Source: Chamaecrista fasciculata
Taxonomy: Eukaryota > Streptophyta > Magnoliopsida > Fabales > Fabaceae
Direction of reading: 5' to 3'
NCBI GenBank assembly: GCA_003254925.1
Contig: QANZ01014570.1
Span: forward strand, 15,380-79,379
Length of the DNA stretch: 64,000 bases
Position 1 is the first letter of the stretch. Each line of letters begins with the position of its first letter. The position numbers were made by a program, and so were the translations under genes. The notes below the pieces were generated by a model. It made no database searches and was not told where the DNA came from. It saw only the letters and a list, made by a program, of their open reading frames with translations. Below, piece by piece: positions 24,415 through 36,470 of the stretch.

Positions 24415-25270
24415 GTTGATTTTGCCAAATGAATGCATGTACAAAAGGTAAGTGTAAAATAGTTATACGAAGTCTTGTTAAATTTTAGACATACACATAA
24501 ACTATTGTTGCAAATTTTAGGTGCGGATGTGGTTATGTTGCGTTCATCATGGTTGCGACTGTTGCAAGAGTTATTTTTGCGACCAAATGTGATTGCAGCG
24601 ATTACTATATCAACAATATTGTAGTTGCAATTGCGGTTGCGGGACTGCAATAAACTAGAGAAAATATGACAAAGAATGTGCTTTAAAAGAATAGGACATC
24701 TCTTGATTGTGGTAAATTTGTTTAGTCTTTAACAATGGTAGAGTTTTAGGTGGAGAATGCCATATGCAAATGATTTTGGTAATAGTGGGATTAAAATATG
24801 CAGAGTCAGAATGGAAATGGAAGGAATTGTAATGAAATGAAATGATCATTCTTGTATCTAGAAATAATAGCAGTCCATGACAATTTTAAAATTAGCTTTA
24901 TGTTTGTCATCAGTTAGACCATTTTTTATTAAATTACCAGTCTGTTTTTTCTCCTTGCACTAGAGAATATATAAAACATTTCATATTTTATTATTTTTTG
25001 GTGAGGTCGTCGTATGTTTTATAAATAGTGGAGGAAGAATAATTAGTTTTAGTTCCATTATTAATCATGTCTTGTAGCCCCCATTAAGTTAGAATAGAAA
25101 AACTGAAGCATTTGAGCAAGGAAGAGAATATTCTTAGAAGTAACAGAAAATTGTGTACCACTGAGAATATTCTATTGAAAAATGATAAATGATAAATGAT
25201 TTGGTATTATGTAAGTTCCATTATCAACGTAGAATTAAAAATGATAAATGATTTGGTATTATTTAAATAA
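24415..25270. other. VOZ 3' flank with decayed MITE
   Basis: 24507-24655 is a decayed relative of the 'ccgcaac' MITE of OPA3 intron 2 (ttgcaaattttaggtgcgga, gttgcaattgcggttgcggg). Near 25180-25262 the phrase aatgataaatgatttggtat occurs twice. No gene was recognised. Confidence 0.5.
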
Positions 25271-25483
25271 GGGTAAATTACAAAATAGGGTCCCGTGGTT
25301 TGGCCCTGTTTCAGATAGGGTACATGTGGTTTGAAAAGTTTCAAATTGGGGCCTGAGGTTAACTCCGTTTGCAAAATAGGGTCTAGGTGGTTTTGACCGT
25401 CAAAAAACTAACGGTGCACGTGATAATTTGCCTAACAATCTCAGGGTCTTTAGTTAAAATACTATTTTAAGACCCTAACTATT
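25271..25483. repeat. Left half of a 'gggtaaattac' hairpin MITE, cut by the gap
   Basis: It starts GGGTAAATTAC, as does the complete element at 41217, and repeats 'gggtcc..gtggtttg' phrases. The right arm would lie in the assembly gap. Confidence 0.55.
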
Positions 25484-25840
25484 NNNNNNNNNNNNNNNNN
25501 NNNNNNNNNNNNNNNNNNNNNNNNNNNNNNNNNNNNNNNNNNNNNNNNNNNNNNNNNNNNNNNNNNNNNNNNNNNNNNNNNNNNNNNNNNNNNNNNNNNN
25601 NNNNNNNNNNNNNNNNNNNNNNNNNNNNNNNNNNNNNNNNNNNNNNNNNNNNNNNNNNNNNNNNNNNNNNNNNNNNNNNNNNNNNNNNNNNNNNNNNNNN
25701 NNNNNNNNNNNNNNNNNNNNNNNNNNNNNNNNNNNNNNNNNNNNNNNNNNNNNNNNNNNNNNNNNNNNNNNNNNNNNNNNNNNNNNNNNNNNNNNNNNNN
25801 NNNNNNNNNNNNNNNNNNNNNNNNNNNNNNNNNNNNNNNN
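25484..25840. other. Assembly gap (357 N)
   Basis: A run of Ns. No statement can be made about its content, except that the elements on both sides both point into it. Confidence 1.
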
Positions 25841-26245
25841 TTCTCTATTCATTTTCTTATTTGGTCATCTTCCTCTATTTTGTGTTGAACTTGAAATTTG
25901 AGGGTCGAAATGTTAAATTTAATAACTATTATGAATTTATGACTTATTAGATCTTGTTTAAGATACATTAAGTCCATTCACTTGCTTAAAAAAATACATT
26001 TAATCTATAATCTTTAGTAGTGGAGAGAAAAATTATATTATTTAGATGAAAAAATATATTTAGTAATAAATTAAATGCATCTCTTAAACCACAAACAAAA
26101 AATATATAGTATTTATATTTAATATATTAAAAATAATTATTTATTGAGTCATCCGGTCTGACCAATGGTTCAACCGATTAAACCAATCAGACCGTGAACC
26201 GAATGCTTGTCCGAGTCTCTATCCGGTTCGGTTTTGACAACACTG
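25841..26245 (-). mobile_element. End of a hAT element, same family as 54514-55542
   Basis: Read on the minus strand it starts CAGTGTTGTCAAAACCGAAC at 26245 and continues with gactcggacaag, gttcacggtc and ggatgactcaataaataat. It follows the first 150 bases of the hAT at 54514 closely. The other end is not seen and may lie in the gap. Confidence 0.7.
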
Positions 26246-26953
26246 ATATATATATCATATCATGTGATTGAAGAAGTGAATAAAATTTTGTTTGAGTGAA
26301 GTTATTTGATTATGACTTGTTAAAGGTTCTATTGGCTCTTGCTGATATCATACCTTTGTTCTCCAAGATGCCAATGTCCTCCATGGGTTTTAACATTTAA
26401 GAAACAATATAATAAACAGCCCAAAATCTCACGTTCCCTTATTTTGAAGCAGCATCTATTCAGTACATATCTTTAAATTATTTCATGTTTGGGGATAAAA
26501 ACTAAGATATTATATTACACCCTTTAAACCAATACCACTTGATGAATAATAACAGTTTGTTAAAAAAAACAATAATAGAGTACTAATGTACACTTCCTTA
26601 TTGTGATGGAAACATAGAGTACATTTATAAATTGACTATCTGAAAGATACACAAATTACACACTCAATCCTTGTCTAGTTTATACTCTTAATTCTTAAAA
26701 ATCATAAAATCAATATATTTTAATTTGTCTATGTAAGTTACTCCCTAGAAAATGAACTTCAGGATTAAACTGGATTGACTCTGACTTTCAATGACTAAAG
26801 TGTATAAACTCAACTTGTAAAAATTGAGTTGTCAATTTGTGTATCTTTGCGAGACCATCTTATATGTTTACTCAAAAGTAAATAGCTAGAGTGCTAGGAA
26901 CACCTAGCTTAGGCTTCAATCATGTCATATGTGCATAAATTTTGTCCTTGGGA
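26246..26953. other. 3' flank of ACX3 with a hairpin repeat
   Basis: 26625-26870 is a hairpin repeat (gaaagatacacaaattacac on the left and inverted on the right) related to the one in VOZ intron 2. The rest holds no gene, and the ACX3 poly(A) region must lie here. Confidence 0.45.
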
Positions 26954-29900
26954 TCAATGTTGAACAGAAGCCCAAGAATTTGATTCGATCCAGTTAAATG
27001 CAATAGGGCTCAGAAAAGCATCAGGAATGCCAAAGGAACTGACCAAGGCAAGTGCATGAGGTCGCAGTTCAGAAGAGAGTTTAGCCACTTCTTTCCTCAC
27101 TGCAATAGCATTCTCTCGAGATAGGTATCCATATCGGAGGAAGGAAGCATCTTCATCCAAGCACACCAAGGCATACATGGATCTCAAAAGTCCTAGGATA
27201 TTCTGCATGTTAACAAAAGTTTTAAAAAAAAAAATTGAGTAAAATTTATCTAATTCATTCTCTAGAGAAAACAATAGGCTTATAGCAGAAATTTCCAAAG
27301 AAATAAGCAATAATGAGTTCAGAACAGAAATCCTTTGTGAACAATATGCTTTCTTGAGACAAGCTTACTTTTGCGTACATCAAATGTTTAAAACAATAAT
27401 AATAATAACTGAATCAATCAAGAGCAGGACACCTTAAGCTAACTAAAATTTCTACCAATTAAATCACAAGTTATAGAAGACATATTCAACTTAAGTTTTA
27501 CCTTCACTGAACCATCTGGCAAAGTAGATTCAGCATCTATGAAGGTTTGCAGTATTGCTCGTTCTGAGAAGGCTCTGCCCAACTCCTGAGCAAGCTGATA
27601 ACTCTGGTATAGAGAAGAGATTTTCAAATCGTATGACAGCTAAAAGATGGAGGGAAAAATGACAAATCAGGGTAAAATTCTCACTAGCATGAATGCGGAC
27701 TCTTTGCTTTCTCCCTGAGCTTGATATTGAGATACCTCTGCAGCAAAACGACTCAATAGATCTCGCTCTCTCAAATGGAACGCATCAATCTGCAAAAACG
27801 AGAGGTAAGTACAAAATAGAAGCTTCTACATGGTCACCTCAAATGTCATCGCGTCTAATGATATCACCTGAAATTGGCTACTCCTGATGGTAGAACTTGT
27901 TACCAGTGATGGGATAACAGGCTGAGGTTTGTTCATGTGCTCTAATCCCAAACCTTTAAATGGCTTGTTTTTCTTTTGATTTGCTATGTACTCTGCAAAC
28001 AGTGCCTTGCTGACCTGCGTTGAAGGATAGAAACCATGAATTCTATATATTCTTGTAGGACAAATAAACATGAATGAAAAGAAAGCTAAAAGTAATATGA
28101 ATAATCTCATGCAACTTCAGTTGATAAGTAAAAACTCATAAGGTAACCAAATAGGGGATCTTGCTTCATAATCATCAGCATCAAATGCAAAAATAAAGGG
28201 TCTGACACAGTTCACAAATCTCAAATCATGGGAAATGGTTGGTTTTGAAGATTAGACAATTAAGTAAGAACATATAGAACATGTTCATTTCTTTCAAGAC
28301 ACCCATCAACCTAAAATTATAACCTATTAGGTCAGGTTCATGGCCTAGAAAGTAAAAATCTCTAACACGCCCCTCCAATGCCCTTTGTGATAGTGTAGAC
28401 AGCGCATAGGTTAGAAAATCCAGTGCTTAATCTAAATATTATAATCAACAGTATACTGCCTTTTACCTGCTGCATCAGAACATTATTGTCACCCTCAAAA
28501 GTTGACTGCACATCATATTCCCCTTTTAGATGACCAACACGATTTTCAGTTTTTAATCCTTGTCCACCAATGGCTTCTCGACATTCCTGGTTCAAGAAGG
28601 AACGGGACCTTTGTGAGGCCGATAGCAAATAATCCAATAATCTATCGAACCCAACTATAGTTTCAATAATCACCTGAAGAATTTGCATATTACTCCACGT
28701 AAAGGTAGCCTTGTAAGCACTAGAAATAACATGAATTATTTTGTTTGATTCAGGCGTCCTTTTCACAAACAGCATTTTCAAGTCATTTGCAGCAAAACTC
28801 ATTGCGTATCTGCATAACAGAAAACAGAAATGAACATCAGTGGGTATCATCTTAGGCCAACAAGTATCTATGGACTATCAAACTAGCATAGCTATCTTTC
28901 ATTATGTTTATAACGAGTTCTCCAAAACCTAATAACAGAGAGGATGTAGAAAAAAGAAAACACAGGTGTTTGTAGTTTACATTTCCTGTTCTCAGGAATG
29001 CACGTTGTGTATAAATGAAATGTTATATTATGTCATACAGATGACAATAGAGCAGCCAAATCCCTCTGCTTGGCATTGTTACGCATGTCACTTGATCTTT
29101 AATTTGCCTCTTAAACTAAATTAGATATCAACTAGAAAGTCTCCAAGCAAACTTATAAGCCAAAGTTTCCTTTTTAAACTCTCACCATGAAGGTAAACTC
29201 CACCACTGATATACAGGTATTGCCTAATAGCTCCTATGATAATAACGCTCTTAATATAGTGGCTGCTATTTGAGTTCAAAAAACATGCTCCTATCCCTCG
29301 TCATTTTTTCCCCAATGCCTTCTGCTATAGTTATCTATTTTTAACATCTAATCATATAGATGCTTAAGCTTTTCTTACACGAGTAAGATATTCAACCAAG
29401 TCATAATTTTCTAAAAAAGAAAGAAACTGGGTTTGAGTGTTTGACTATGTATAGAGATCATGTCCTCATTTGAGCTGCTGCCAATTCATTCAACTTACAC
29501 TACAACTTGCAACATGTGAATCCGAGAGATTCAGTAAATTCTCAATTTAATTAATTTGAAATTTAAAAAGAATTTTTAATAAGTTCATTTTGCTAATGCT
29601 AAGTTATTAAACATAACTAGAAGGCCTTCAAAGATCAAATGCAGATTAGACACATGTAACTATTGCTTCTTTTTTACAACTTTATTTATTTTATTTTATT
29701 TTTGAAATGGGTGATTTAATTTTATGTGGAATAATGCTAAAGTAGCCTAACTAAATCTCAGGTGGCTGGAAGAATTAAACGGAATATGAGGCCTCACTAC
29801 AGGTCAGATGCGAATTCAAATCTGTTATGCCTACAAGATATGCTGCTAACTTATTAGTCATACTGATACATCTATATTTTGGAAGTTGGAATAAATCATC

Positions 29901-32900
29901 AGTTGTATCACGCAAGCAGTGAAGTTTATCACTACTTTGATTTTCCCTTTTCACAAAAGGAACGTTGCACAATAACCAATATCTTCCTAATACCACCGAT
30001 GCAAACAAGAAGAGTTCACTTAAAAGTGAAGCCAATTAGTGAATACCCTTAAAAAAACAAAAAAAGACAGTGATTTCAGTTTATTTATCAGTGAGTGTTA
30101 CAGAAAGAATTGAATAATTGAATAAATATTATAATGTCTGTCCATGGAGGACTTACGTTTTTGCAAGTAAAGGCATTAGACGCTGTTGATGACTTGGGTA
30201 ATCAAGAAGTAGAACTTCAGGCCCATTTGGCGTAACAGAAAAGGCCCGCCTTGTCAATCCATATCTTATGGCAATGGCTAAGCTAATCTGACAGCAAATA
30301 ATTGATATGACAAGGTAACTTGTTAAAACTTGAAAGGTAGGATACCATTAGAATTTGAAACAATAGAATATCATCAGATGCAGAAAAGCACAAATTACAT
30401 TACCTTGGACATATAAATAGCGCTCACAGCAATGTTTATACGACCAGTAGTCAATGGAGCCAAGAAAGCTGCAAATCTCTGGAATAATAACACCATACAA
30501 TGCAATGCAAGACATCTCATCAGGATTATAGATGGAGAAAAGAATACAAGCTGATTGAAGAGGATATTCCTCAGGAAAATATAATCACCTGATCTGGGTC
30601 CTGTATTGCACTCACATATTGGCCTCCAGGAGAAACATCAGCTACCGAATTCAACAGATTCTCTCTAGGTATTCTCACATTGTCAAACCTATATATACAT
30701 GTCCAGAAACATAGTTTAAATAAAATTTTCATGTACTGGACAGACTCTGATAACAAAAAATGAAAAGGGATATTTTTACCATATACGACCATTATCAACT
30801 CCATTCAGACCAATTTTATGACCACAGTCAGCTATTCGGATGTTGGGACATATGTTTCCATCTGCATCCCTGATTTGGGCAATAAACGCATGGACTCCTT
30901 GATTTTTTCCATCAATGATGAGCTGGGAAAAGATTATTGTGTGCGTTGCATGCTGAAGAGAAATAACAGAACAAATTTTAATACTGGAACAGTCTTGTGA
31001 CACAGATTTCTAAAATAATTATCATAACTTGTGATTCTTACTTTTCCTGCACCACCAATCCAATACTTCTGAGCTGATTCAGATGGAGTATTGATGACAA
31101 ACTCTCGCGTATTTGCATCATAAGTAGCAATTGTTTCAATTCCTCGGACCTATAATCATTAGTGTAGACAGAATTGTTAAAAACGACAAGCCAAAAACGT
31201 AATAAACTACACTTGGGCATAATACCCCAGACTTATCAAACAACCTTAACATACATTACTTCCGTGGCCCAACTCAGTCATAGCAAAACAACCCTTGACC
31301 ACATAATTTTCAGTGTCTTTCAACCACTTGTCATGATGGCGCTTAGTTCCCAAAAACTGGACAGCCCCACCCCTGAAATGCATCGTACATCAGAAAAACT
31401 AGAAGTCAGCTCACCTATTACACTTGATATTAAAAAATATATACAGATCATATCACGTGGGCGGAAGTCAAGACTCGTTTTATGAGTCCATTATTCTTTT
31501 CTTGTTATTCACGCCACAAAAGATTTAAATAAACTCAACAATAGCAATTAATGGCACTAATTTAGTCATGCCATAATTTTTTAAACCAGATTCAGGAGTC
31601 AGACAATCACGTCAAACTTTTGGTTCTGAAGGTTTTTAAATTATTAAGTTTAAAAATATCTTTATTTTTATATTATGAACTTTCTTCCGAGAATTGACAA
31701 GCACAATATTCAAACATCTGTTCTCATCCACCTAACCCTCCCCTGCATAACCACTCACCCAGATATACTAAACAAAGCTTCGGTCCAGTCAACATATATT
31801 TCTTTTTTTGCAACCAAAGCGTTTCCATTTGTTAAAACTGAAATGTAATACTACATCCTAGCCAACGAAATCCTACTGAACTTGCCTTTTGCTCCTTTAA
31901 AGGTCAAAACGAATCAACTTTAAAGAAAGGAAAAAAAAAAAAAACCTACATTAACAACTTAGTCCTTGAAAGATGATCGAGCTCACCACTTAGTCTCCTA
32001 AAAATTAAAATATATAGTTTAGTCCTTACAAAATCCAAATGGTATATTCTTTAGTCCCTAAAAGAACTAAATGGTATGCTCTTTAATCCATAAAAGGGAC
32101 TAAAAATATACCGATTGGATCTTTCGGGGATTAAATTGTATATTTTAATCTTTTAGGGATCGAATTGTTAACTTGGTAATCTTTCAAGGACTGAATTGTT
32201 ATTTTACCCAATAAGAAACAAAAAAGTCAAGCTAAAAAGTAATAGGTCAAAACCTCATTTTCGATCCAATAACTAAGCTTGGTTGGTCTAGTGGTTAGTT
32301 CACTAGGTTGCTTAAGCAAGTGTCGGGGGGTTCGATTCCCGTCTTGTGTATGCGGCAACCAATTGGCCAGCGATTAGTCCTTAGCCCGGGATACCTTGGG
32401 CATCACAAAAAAAAAAAAAAAACCTCATTTTCGATCCCTAAACTATAGTATAAATTTCGTTTTGGTCCCTAAACTATTTTTCATTTTGTTTTATTCCTTC
32501 AACTTTTTCATTTATCTCAACATCAGTAAAAACATTATTTCGTGTGCGTCCATCCTCCAAAAGGCTAGACAACTAAGATCAACAATTTTTCTCTGATACA
32601 GCAAAAACTAATTTAGGTATCAAAACGGAAGTGACCCGTTCAGGGACTGACCAAAATTGAAATGAGATTTTAACCTAATTAAGTGTAATAATACATACCA
32701 CAAGAAGAAATGGACACCAAGTTTAATGGCTATGGAGTGATCAAAGATCCCAAGAACCTCAAATAGCGCTAACTTCCTCAATTCCGACTCAGGCCCTGTA
32801 CGCGTAAGCCAGCCTTGGTAAACACCACGATCCAAGAGATACTCAATGCGCTTCATAGTCATCTCCCTCTGCTGCTCCATCGTCTGGTTATAATCAGCCG

Positions 32901-33162
32901 AAACAAACACCCTGTCGCCTAATTTCCTAGGGTTGAAGAGTCCGCTCTGTCTGATTAACCCGAAGGCCCAATCGCGATCCTCAAAATTGTGAGCGTCCAT
33001 GAGCTTTCGCATCTCTATGATGTCGAAAGCGAAGCTCTCCGAGAGCTCCGGCGGCGAGTATTGGAGACAGGCGTTGGGGTGGAGCGCCGCCGTCGACGGC
33101 GAAGAAGAAGCGGGAAGGAGGTGGTTTGAGAGGACTAGGGTTCGCCGTGAAGCGCGGTCCAT
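26954..33162 (-). CDS. ACX3: Acyl-CoA oxidase, ACX3 type (peroxisomal, medium-chain)
   Basis: Thirteen exons on the minus strand: 33162-32699, 31372-31255, 31149-31042, 30952-30780, 30688-30589, 30478-30404, 30287-30157, 28809-28674, 28586-28467, 28014-27868, 27789-27685, 27603-27502 and 27202-26954. All junctions are GT-AG and phases agree, giving 675 aa, the length of Arabidopsis ACX3. The enzyme performs the first step of peroxisomal beta-oxidation: FAD-dependent oxidation of acyl-CoA to trans-2-enoyl-CoA, releasing hydrogen peroxide. Markers are [28 protein letters not shown] (ending at residue 194), [39 protein letters not shown] and [12 protein letters not shown], whose Glu466 sits at the family's catalytic-base position. 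RTLVLSNHL at residues 7-15 fits an N-terminal PTS2 import signal; no PTS1 is seen (ends SVQH). For exon 12 I chose the acceptor at 27604/27603, which keeps family spacing. Intron 1 carries a SINE and hairpin repeats. Confidence 0.95.
31950..32215. repeat. Hairpin repeat in ACX3 intron 1
   Basis: aacaacttagtccttgaaag on the left and ctttcaaggactgaattgtt on the right are inverted copies. The arms hold 'tttagtcctt' and 'gggactaaa' phrases, the same design as other hairpin MITEs here. Confidence 0.6.
32268..32420 (+). mobile_element. tRNA-derived SINE, full length, in ACX3 intron 1
   Basis: The RNA polymerase III A box TGGTCTAGTGG (32284-32294) and B box GGTTCGATTCC (32329-32339) lie in a tRNA-like head. 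The body tatgcggcaaccaattggcc and an A tail follow. A perfect 17-bp target duplication, aacctcattttcgatcc, flanks it (32251-32267 and 32421-32437). It is inserted in the antisense direction to ACX3, inside an older 'ttttggtccctaaac' repeat. Confidence 0.92.
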
Positions 33163-33499
33163 TATCGGAGTAGGAAGGAATTAAACGAAGAAGGAATTAA
33201 GCGAAGAAGATGAAGATGAAGATGGAGATGGAGAATGTGGAAAGAGATATTTGAGAATGATGTGAATGAATATGAAGTTTGGGAAAGAAGTAAAGAAGGG
33301 AAAATAAGGCGGGGAAAAAGGGTTAGGTGCACACATGCGTGGGGGATATTTCTGTAATTTTATTGAACAAATATTAATAAATAATGACATTAAATTCTGT
33401 GATAATAGTAAGAAAGTATAATTGTCCTTCTCATTTTTGGAATCTTGGCACACATCACGAAGCAGAGACTCCATGTAAAATGTTATTGAATGAGATTTA
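33163..33499 (-). promoter_or_regulatory. ACX3 upstream region
   Basis: A purine-rich (plus strand) leader directly precedes the ACX3 ATG; on the gene strand it is tcatcttcttcgcttaattc-like. No clear TATA box was fixed. The next 5' feature is a decayed LINE from about 33500. Confidence 0.35.
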
Positions 33500-34950
33500 G
33501 TAATTTTTTAATAATAATAAGAGAAGATTGTGATAGGTGGTCCGATTCTTTTTTTGGTCTGAAAGCATTACACAAAACAGAACCAGCCCAAACAAGGCCA
33601 GCAGAGAGAAGGAACCTACTCAGGTAAAGAACTAACTCAGCAAAGACATACCTGAAAGCTCCCAGGCAAACCAGCACTAGATCAACAAGTGCAAAAAAGT
33701 GGGCAACACACCCACCCAAGGATTAAAGCTAATTGTGACGAGATGAATGACAAACAAGTTTGTCTTCTAAAATGGCCGCTTTCACCTTCACGGGGATACT
33801 CCAAGACCAGTTAAGGGGAACATACGAAGTGACGACGAGTTTAGCCACAGTATCCGCCACCTTGTTTGTCGTTCTTCTTGCCCAAACAACCTTGATATTT
33901 GGCAAAGAGGGTAGTTTCATCCTGATAACATGCATGTAAGACACAATCTGCCAAGGGGTATCTTCCTGGAAATAACTATCAACCAACTGCTTACAATCAG
34001 ATTCAATAATTGTTGGGGCTACAAGAGAAAATAAGAAAGTAATAGACAAGAAATAAAAATATTAGTAAAGACGGACTGCGTGGTATTTGGCCGAGGCACG
34101 GATATCTCGCTTTCTTTAAGGTAATTCACGCCCTCCACGGGTAGAAACTTGATCTATTATCCCGGTGTAGTGGTACACGGACGCGTCACCTCCAGGATAC
34201 AACGGCCAAATACTCGCCTTTTTGAGTCTACAACTTCTACACAAAGAAGTAGACAGGACTCTACTCCCACACCTTTTCTCTACCCAAAAGACACAAGTAT
34301 TTTAGACACTCTTACACACTTAGTCTTGTTCATATCTATATCAAACTCCAACACCCATATCTATATATATATATAATCCACCACACGTTTGTTTTTTCAA
34401 AAACCACCCGTTGGAATGCATTCATAGACATTTTAATGAAATGATGATAGAAACCGTTGGTAATATATTAAAGACCAATGAAAGGAAATAAAGCTCATGA
34501 AACCAATTTAAGTTGATGAAAAGCAACGTGCAAAATGAGGCATGGTCTCAAATCAAATGGCATGATTAAAGTAACGTACAATAATGCTCCATTATTTATA
34601 ATAATTTATAATAAAAACCAACAATAATCACATGGGTAATTTCCAAGGCCTCAACAAGAGAAAGAGCTTCTACAAGAGCTTTGGCTTCAGCTTGAATCGG
34701 GCTGCTGCAACTGATCCGTTTAGAAATGCCCGTTAACATATCTCCATTAAAATCCCGCAGAATAACTGCAATAGCCCCTCTAGCACGGTCAGATTGTACT
34801 ACTGCATCAATATAATATTGATTTTCAGGTAACCATTTGGCGGTGGAGACCATCTTTCAGGCCTTCTGGAAGCAGCTTCCTCCTCCATGACCTGAGTACT
34901 TGGAACCGAATTAGCAGCAATGAACGAGGAATGATTGTTAAAATTACTGG
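33500..34950 (-). mobile_element. Decayed LINE 3' portion, split by a solo LTR
   Basis: The RNase H domain lies in two parts. 34853-34629 encodes a segment with YYIDAVVQSDRARGAIAVIL and QAEAKALVEALSLVEALE. 34005-33740 encodes IESDCKQLVDSYF and RRTTNKVADTVAKL. Between them sits the solo LTR at 34011-34623. The remaining 33500-33740 looks like 3'UTR. It is a different LINE family from the 6.5-kb and 14-kb copies, and is 5'-truncated. Confidence 0.8.
34011..34623. mobile_element. Solo LTR (613 bp) inside the LINE
   Basis: Fossil LTR with ends TGTTGG and CCAACA and a perfect 5-bp target duplication, ataat (34006-34010 and 34624-34628). No internal retrotransposon genes are present. The duplication is intact, so it is probably moderately young, and it is younger than the LINE it interrupts. 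The superfamily is not settled (Ty1/copia-like by its short ends). Confidence 0.85.
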
Positions 34951-34954
34951 GTCA

Positions 34955-35320
34955 AACTGTACTTTTGGTCTCATATTTTTTATTCAGGTTTTAATTTGGT
35001 GCTATATCATTTTTTGTTACACTTTTGGTGTCATATTTTTTTCTCATGTCTTAACTTGGTCCCATATCATTTTTTGTTGCACTTTTAGTCTCATCTCTTT
35101 TGGTCAAGTTGCATAATTAATTTTATATCTTTGTAAAATGTTTCACATTGTGGGACTAAAGGTGAAACTATTTGTAAATATATAAGACTAAATTTGTAAC
35201 AAAAAAGATATAAGACCAATTTTGCATCTAAACAAAATATGTGACTAAAAATGAAAAACAAATACGAGATCAAATTGAAATCTAAATAAAAAACATGAGA
35301 CTAAAAGTACACTTCAATCA
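34955..35320. repeat. Hairpin MITE, 'gggaccaaa' family
   Basis: The left arm phrases cttttggtctcatatttttt and atttggtgctatatca are matched inverted on the right (catgagactaaaagtacact). Same design as 1785, 35905 and 46092. Confidence 0.6.
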
Positions 35321-35904
35321 ACAAAAATACTTGCATGCATCAAAAACCTCAGGTTCAGCGAGGTAAATGCATTAAAAAGGAACAAATTTTAGCGATGGTA
35401 CTACTATATTTGGTGGCGAACTCACTTTGGGAAAAAACGTATTAGTAGCTTATATGTCATTACAGTTTTCTTTTTATTAAAAAAAAAAGAGAAAAAATCT
35501 TGTAAATGGTGGATAATTTTAAATAAATATAGTATGTCCGAATTCTTATATTTTTTTTTACGAATTGTTTTTTAGTTCAAGTAGCGACGGGTTGCTATGA
35601 CTTTTTACTATCGTCCTACCGAGGCTTTTCCTTCTGTTCAATATATAATGACAAATCACTTTAAAATCCTTGTCCAAATTATAGAATTATAGAAGAGTAG
35701 GTGTTCAGTTCTTTTTGCTTGCACGCATCGTTTATTTGTCTACGTGTTTTTGGTTTTTGCCTTTTTGGTACATAATTTGTCTATGTGTTTTCGTATTGTA
35801 TTACGATAATATAGAATATAGATGTTAAATTAATTTATATTATTTTTAATCAAAATTTTATATTTTTAATTTTTGTAACTGATTTTTTTATACTTTTATT
35901 TTTT
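35321..35904. other. Intergenic DNA, nothing recognised
   Basis: AT-rich with no usable reading frame or known repeat edge. Confidence 0.35.
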
Positions 35905-36272
35905 CTGGGCTAAAGTAGATTTTTGGTCTCATATCTTTTACTCAAGTCTCAATTTGGCCCTATATTTTTTTATTACAATTTTGGTCTCATATATTTTATT
36001 CAGGTGCATAATTGGTCTCATATGGTCTTATATTTTTTTTTAGATTTGGTTCTATATCTTTGCAAAAACAGTAGTCCCACAATGTGAAACATTTTGTTCG
36101 TTAGTCCCACAATGTGAAACATTTTGTAAAGATATAAGACCAATTCTGCAACATCACCAAAAGACATTGGACCAATGCTACAACCTGACCGAAATATATA
36201 GGATTAAAAGTGTAACACGAGATCAAATTGAAATCTGAGCAAAAATTATAAGACTAAAAATACAATTGGCCC
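35905..36272. repeat. Hairpin MITE, 'gggaccaaa' family, with SINE at its edge
   Basis: Left phrases (ttttggtctcatatctttta) and inverted right phrases (gagatcaaattgaaatctga) pair. A 23-base unit, gttagtcccacaatgtgaaa and on, occurs twice near 36072-36125. The right edge abuts the SINE at 36274. Confidence 0.55.
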
Positions 36273-36273
36273 C

Positions 36274-36460
36274 TTTTTTTTTGTTTCCCAAGGTATTCCC
36301 CAGCTCGATGGGATAAGGACTAATCCTCCGCGGATCTAAGCTCCATTTAAGGGTTTGCCGCTGGCCAATTGGTTGCTGCATATACAAGGCAGGGCTCGAA
36401 CCCCTGACACTTGCTTAAGCGACCTAGTGAGCTAACCACTAGACCAACCAAGCTTGGTTT
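36274..36460 (-). mobile_element. tRNA-derived SINE, full length
   Basis: On the minus strand the head agcttggttggtctagtggt contains the A box, then GGTTCGAGCCC is the B box. The body tatgcagcaaccaattggcc and a 9-base A tail (plus-strand T run at 36274-36282) follow. Flanks caattggcccc and taattgggcc may be a diverged target duplication. It is longer than the 32268 copy because it retains a middle segment around tccgcggaggattagtcc. Confidence 0.85.
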
Positions 36461-36470
36461 ATAATTGGGC

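Noticed and set aside
25475-25852. A 125-codon open frame across the gap
   Set aside because: It consists of Ns.
27604-27643. Longer ACX3 exon 12 starting at the acceptor near 27643
   Set aside because: It would add 13 residues not found in ACX3 proteins; the acceptor at 27604/27603 keeps exact spacing ([13 protein letters not shown]).
32284-32339. tRNA gene
   Set aside because: The A and B boxes belong to a SINE head with body, A tail and target duplication; no tRNA fold with an anticodon arm is evident.
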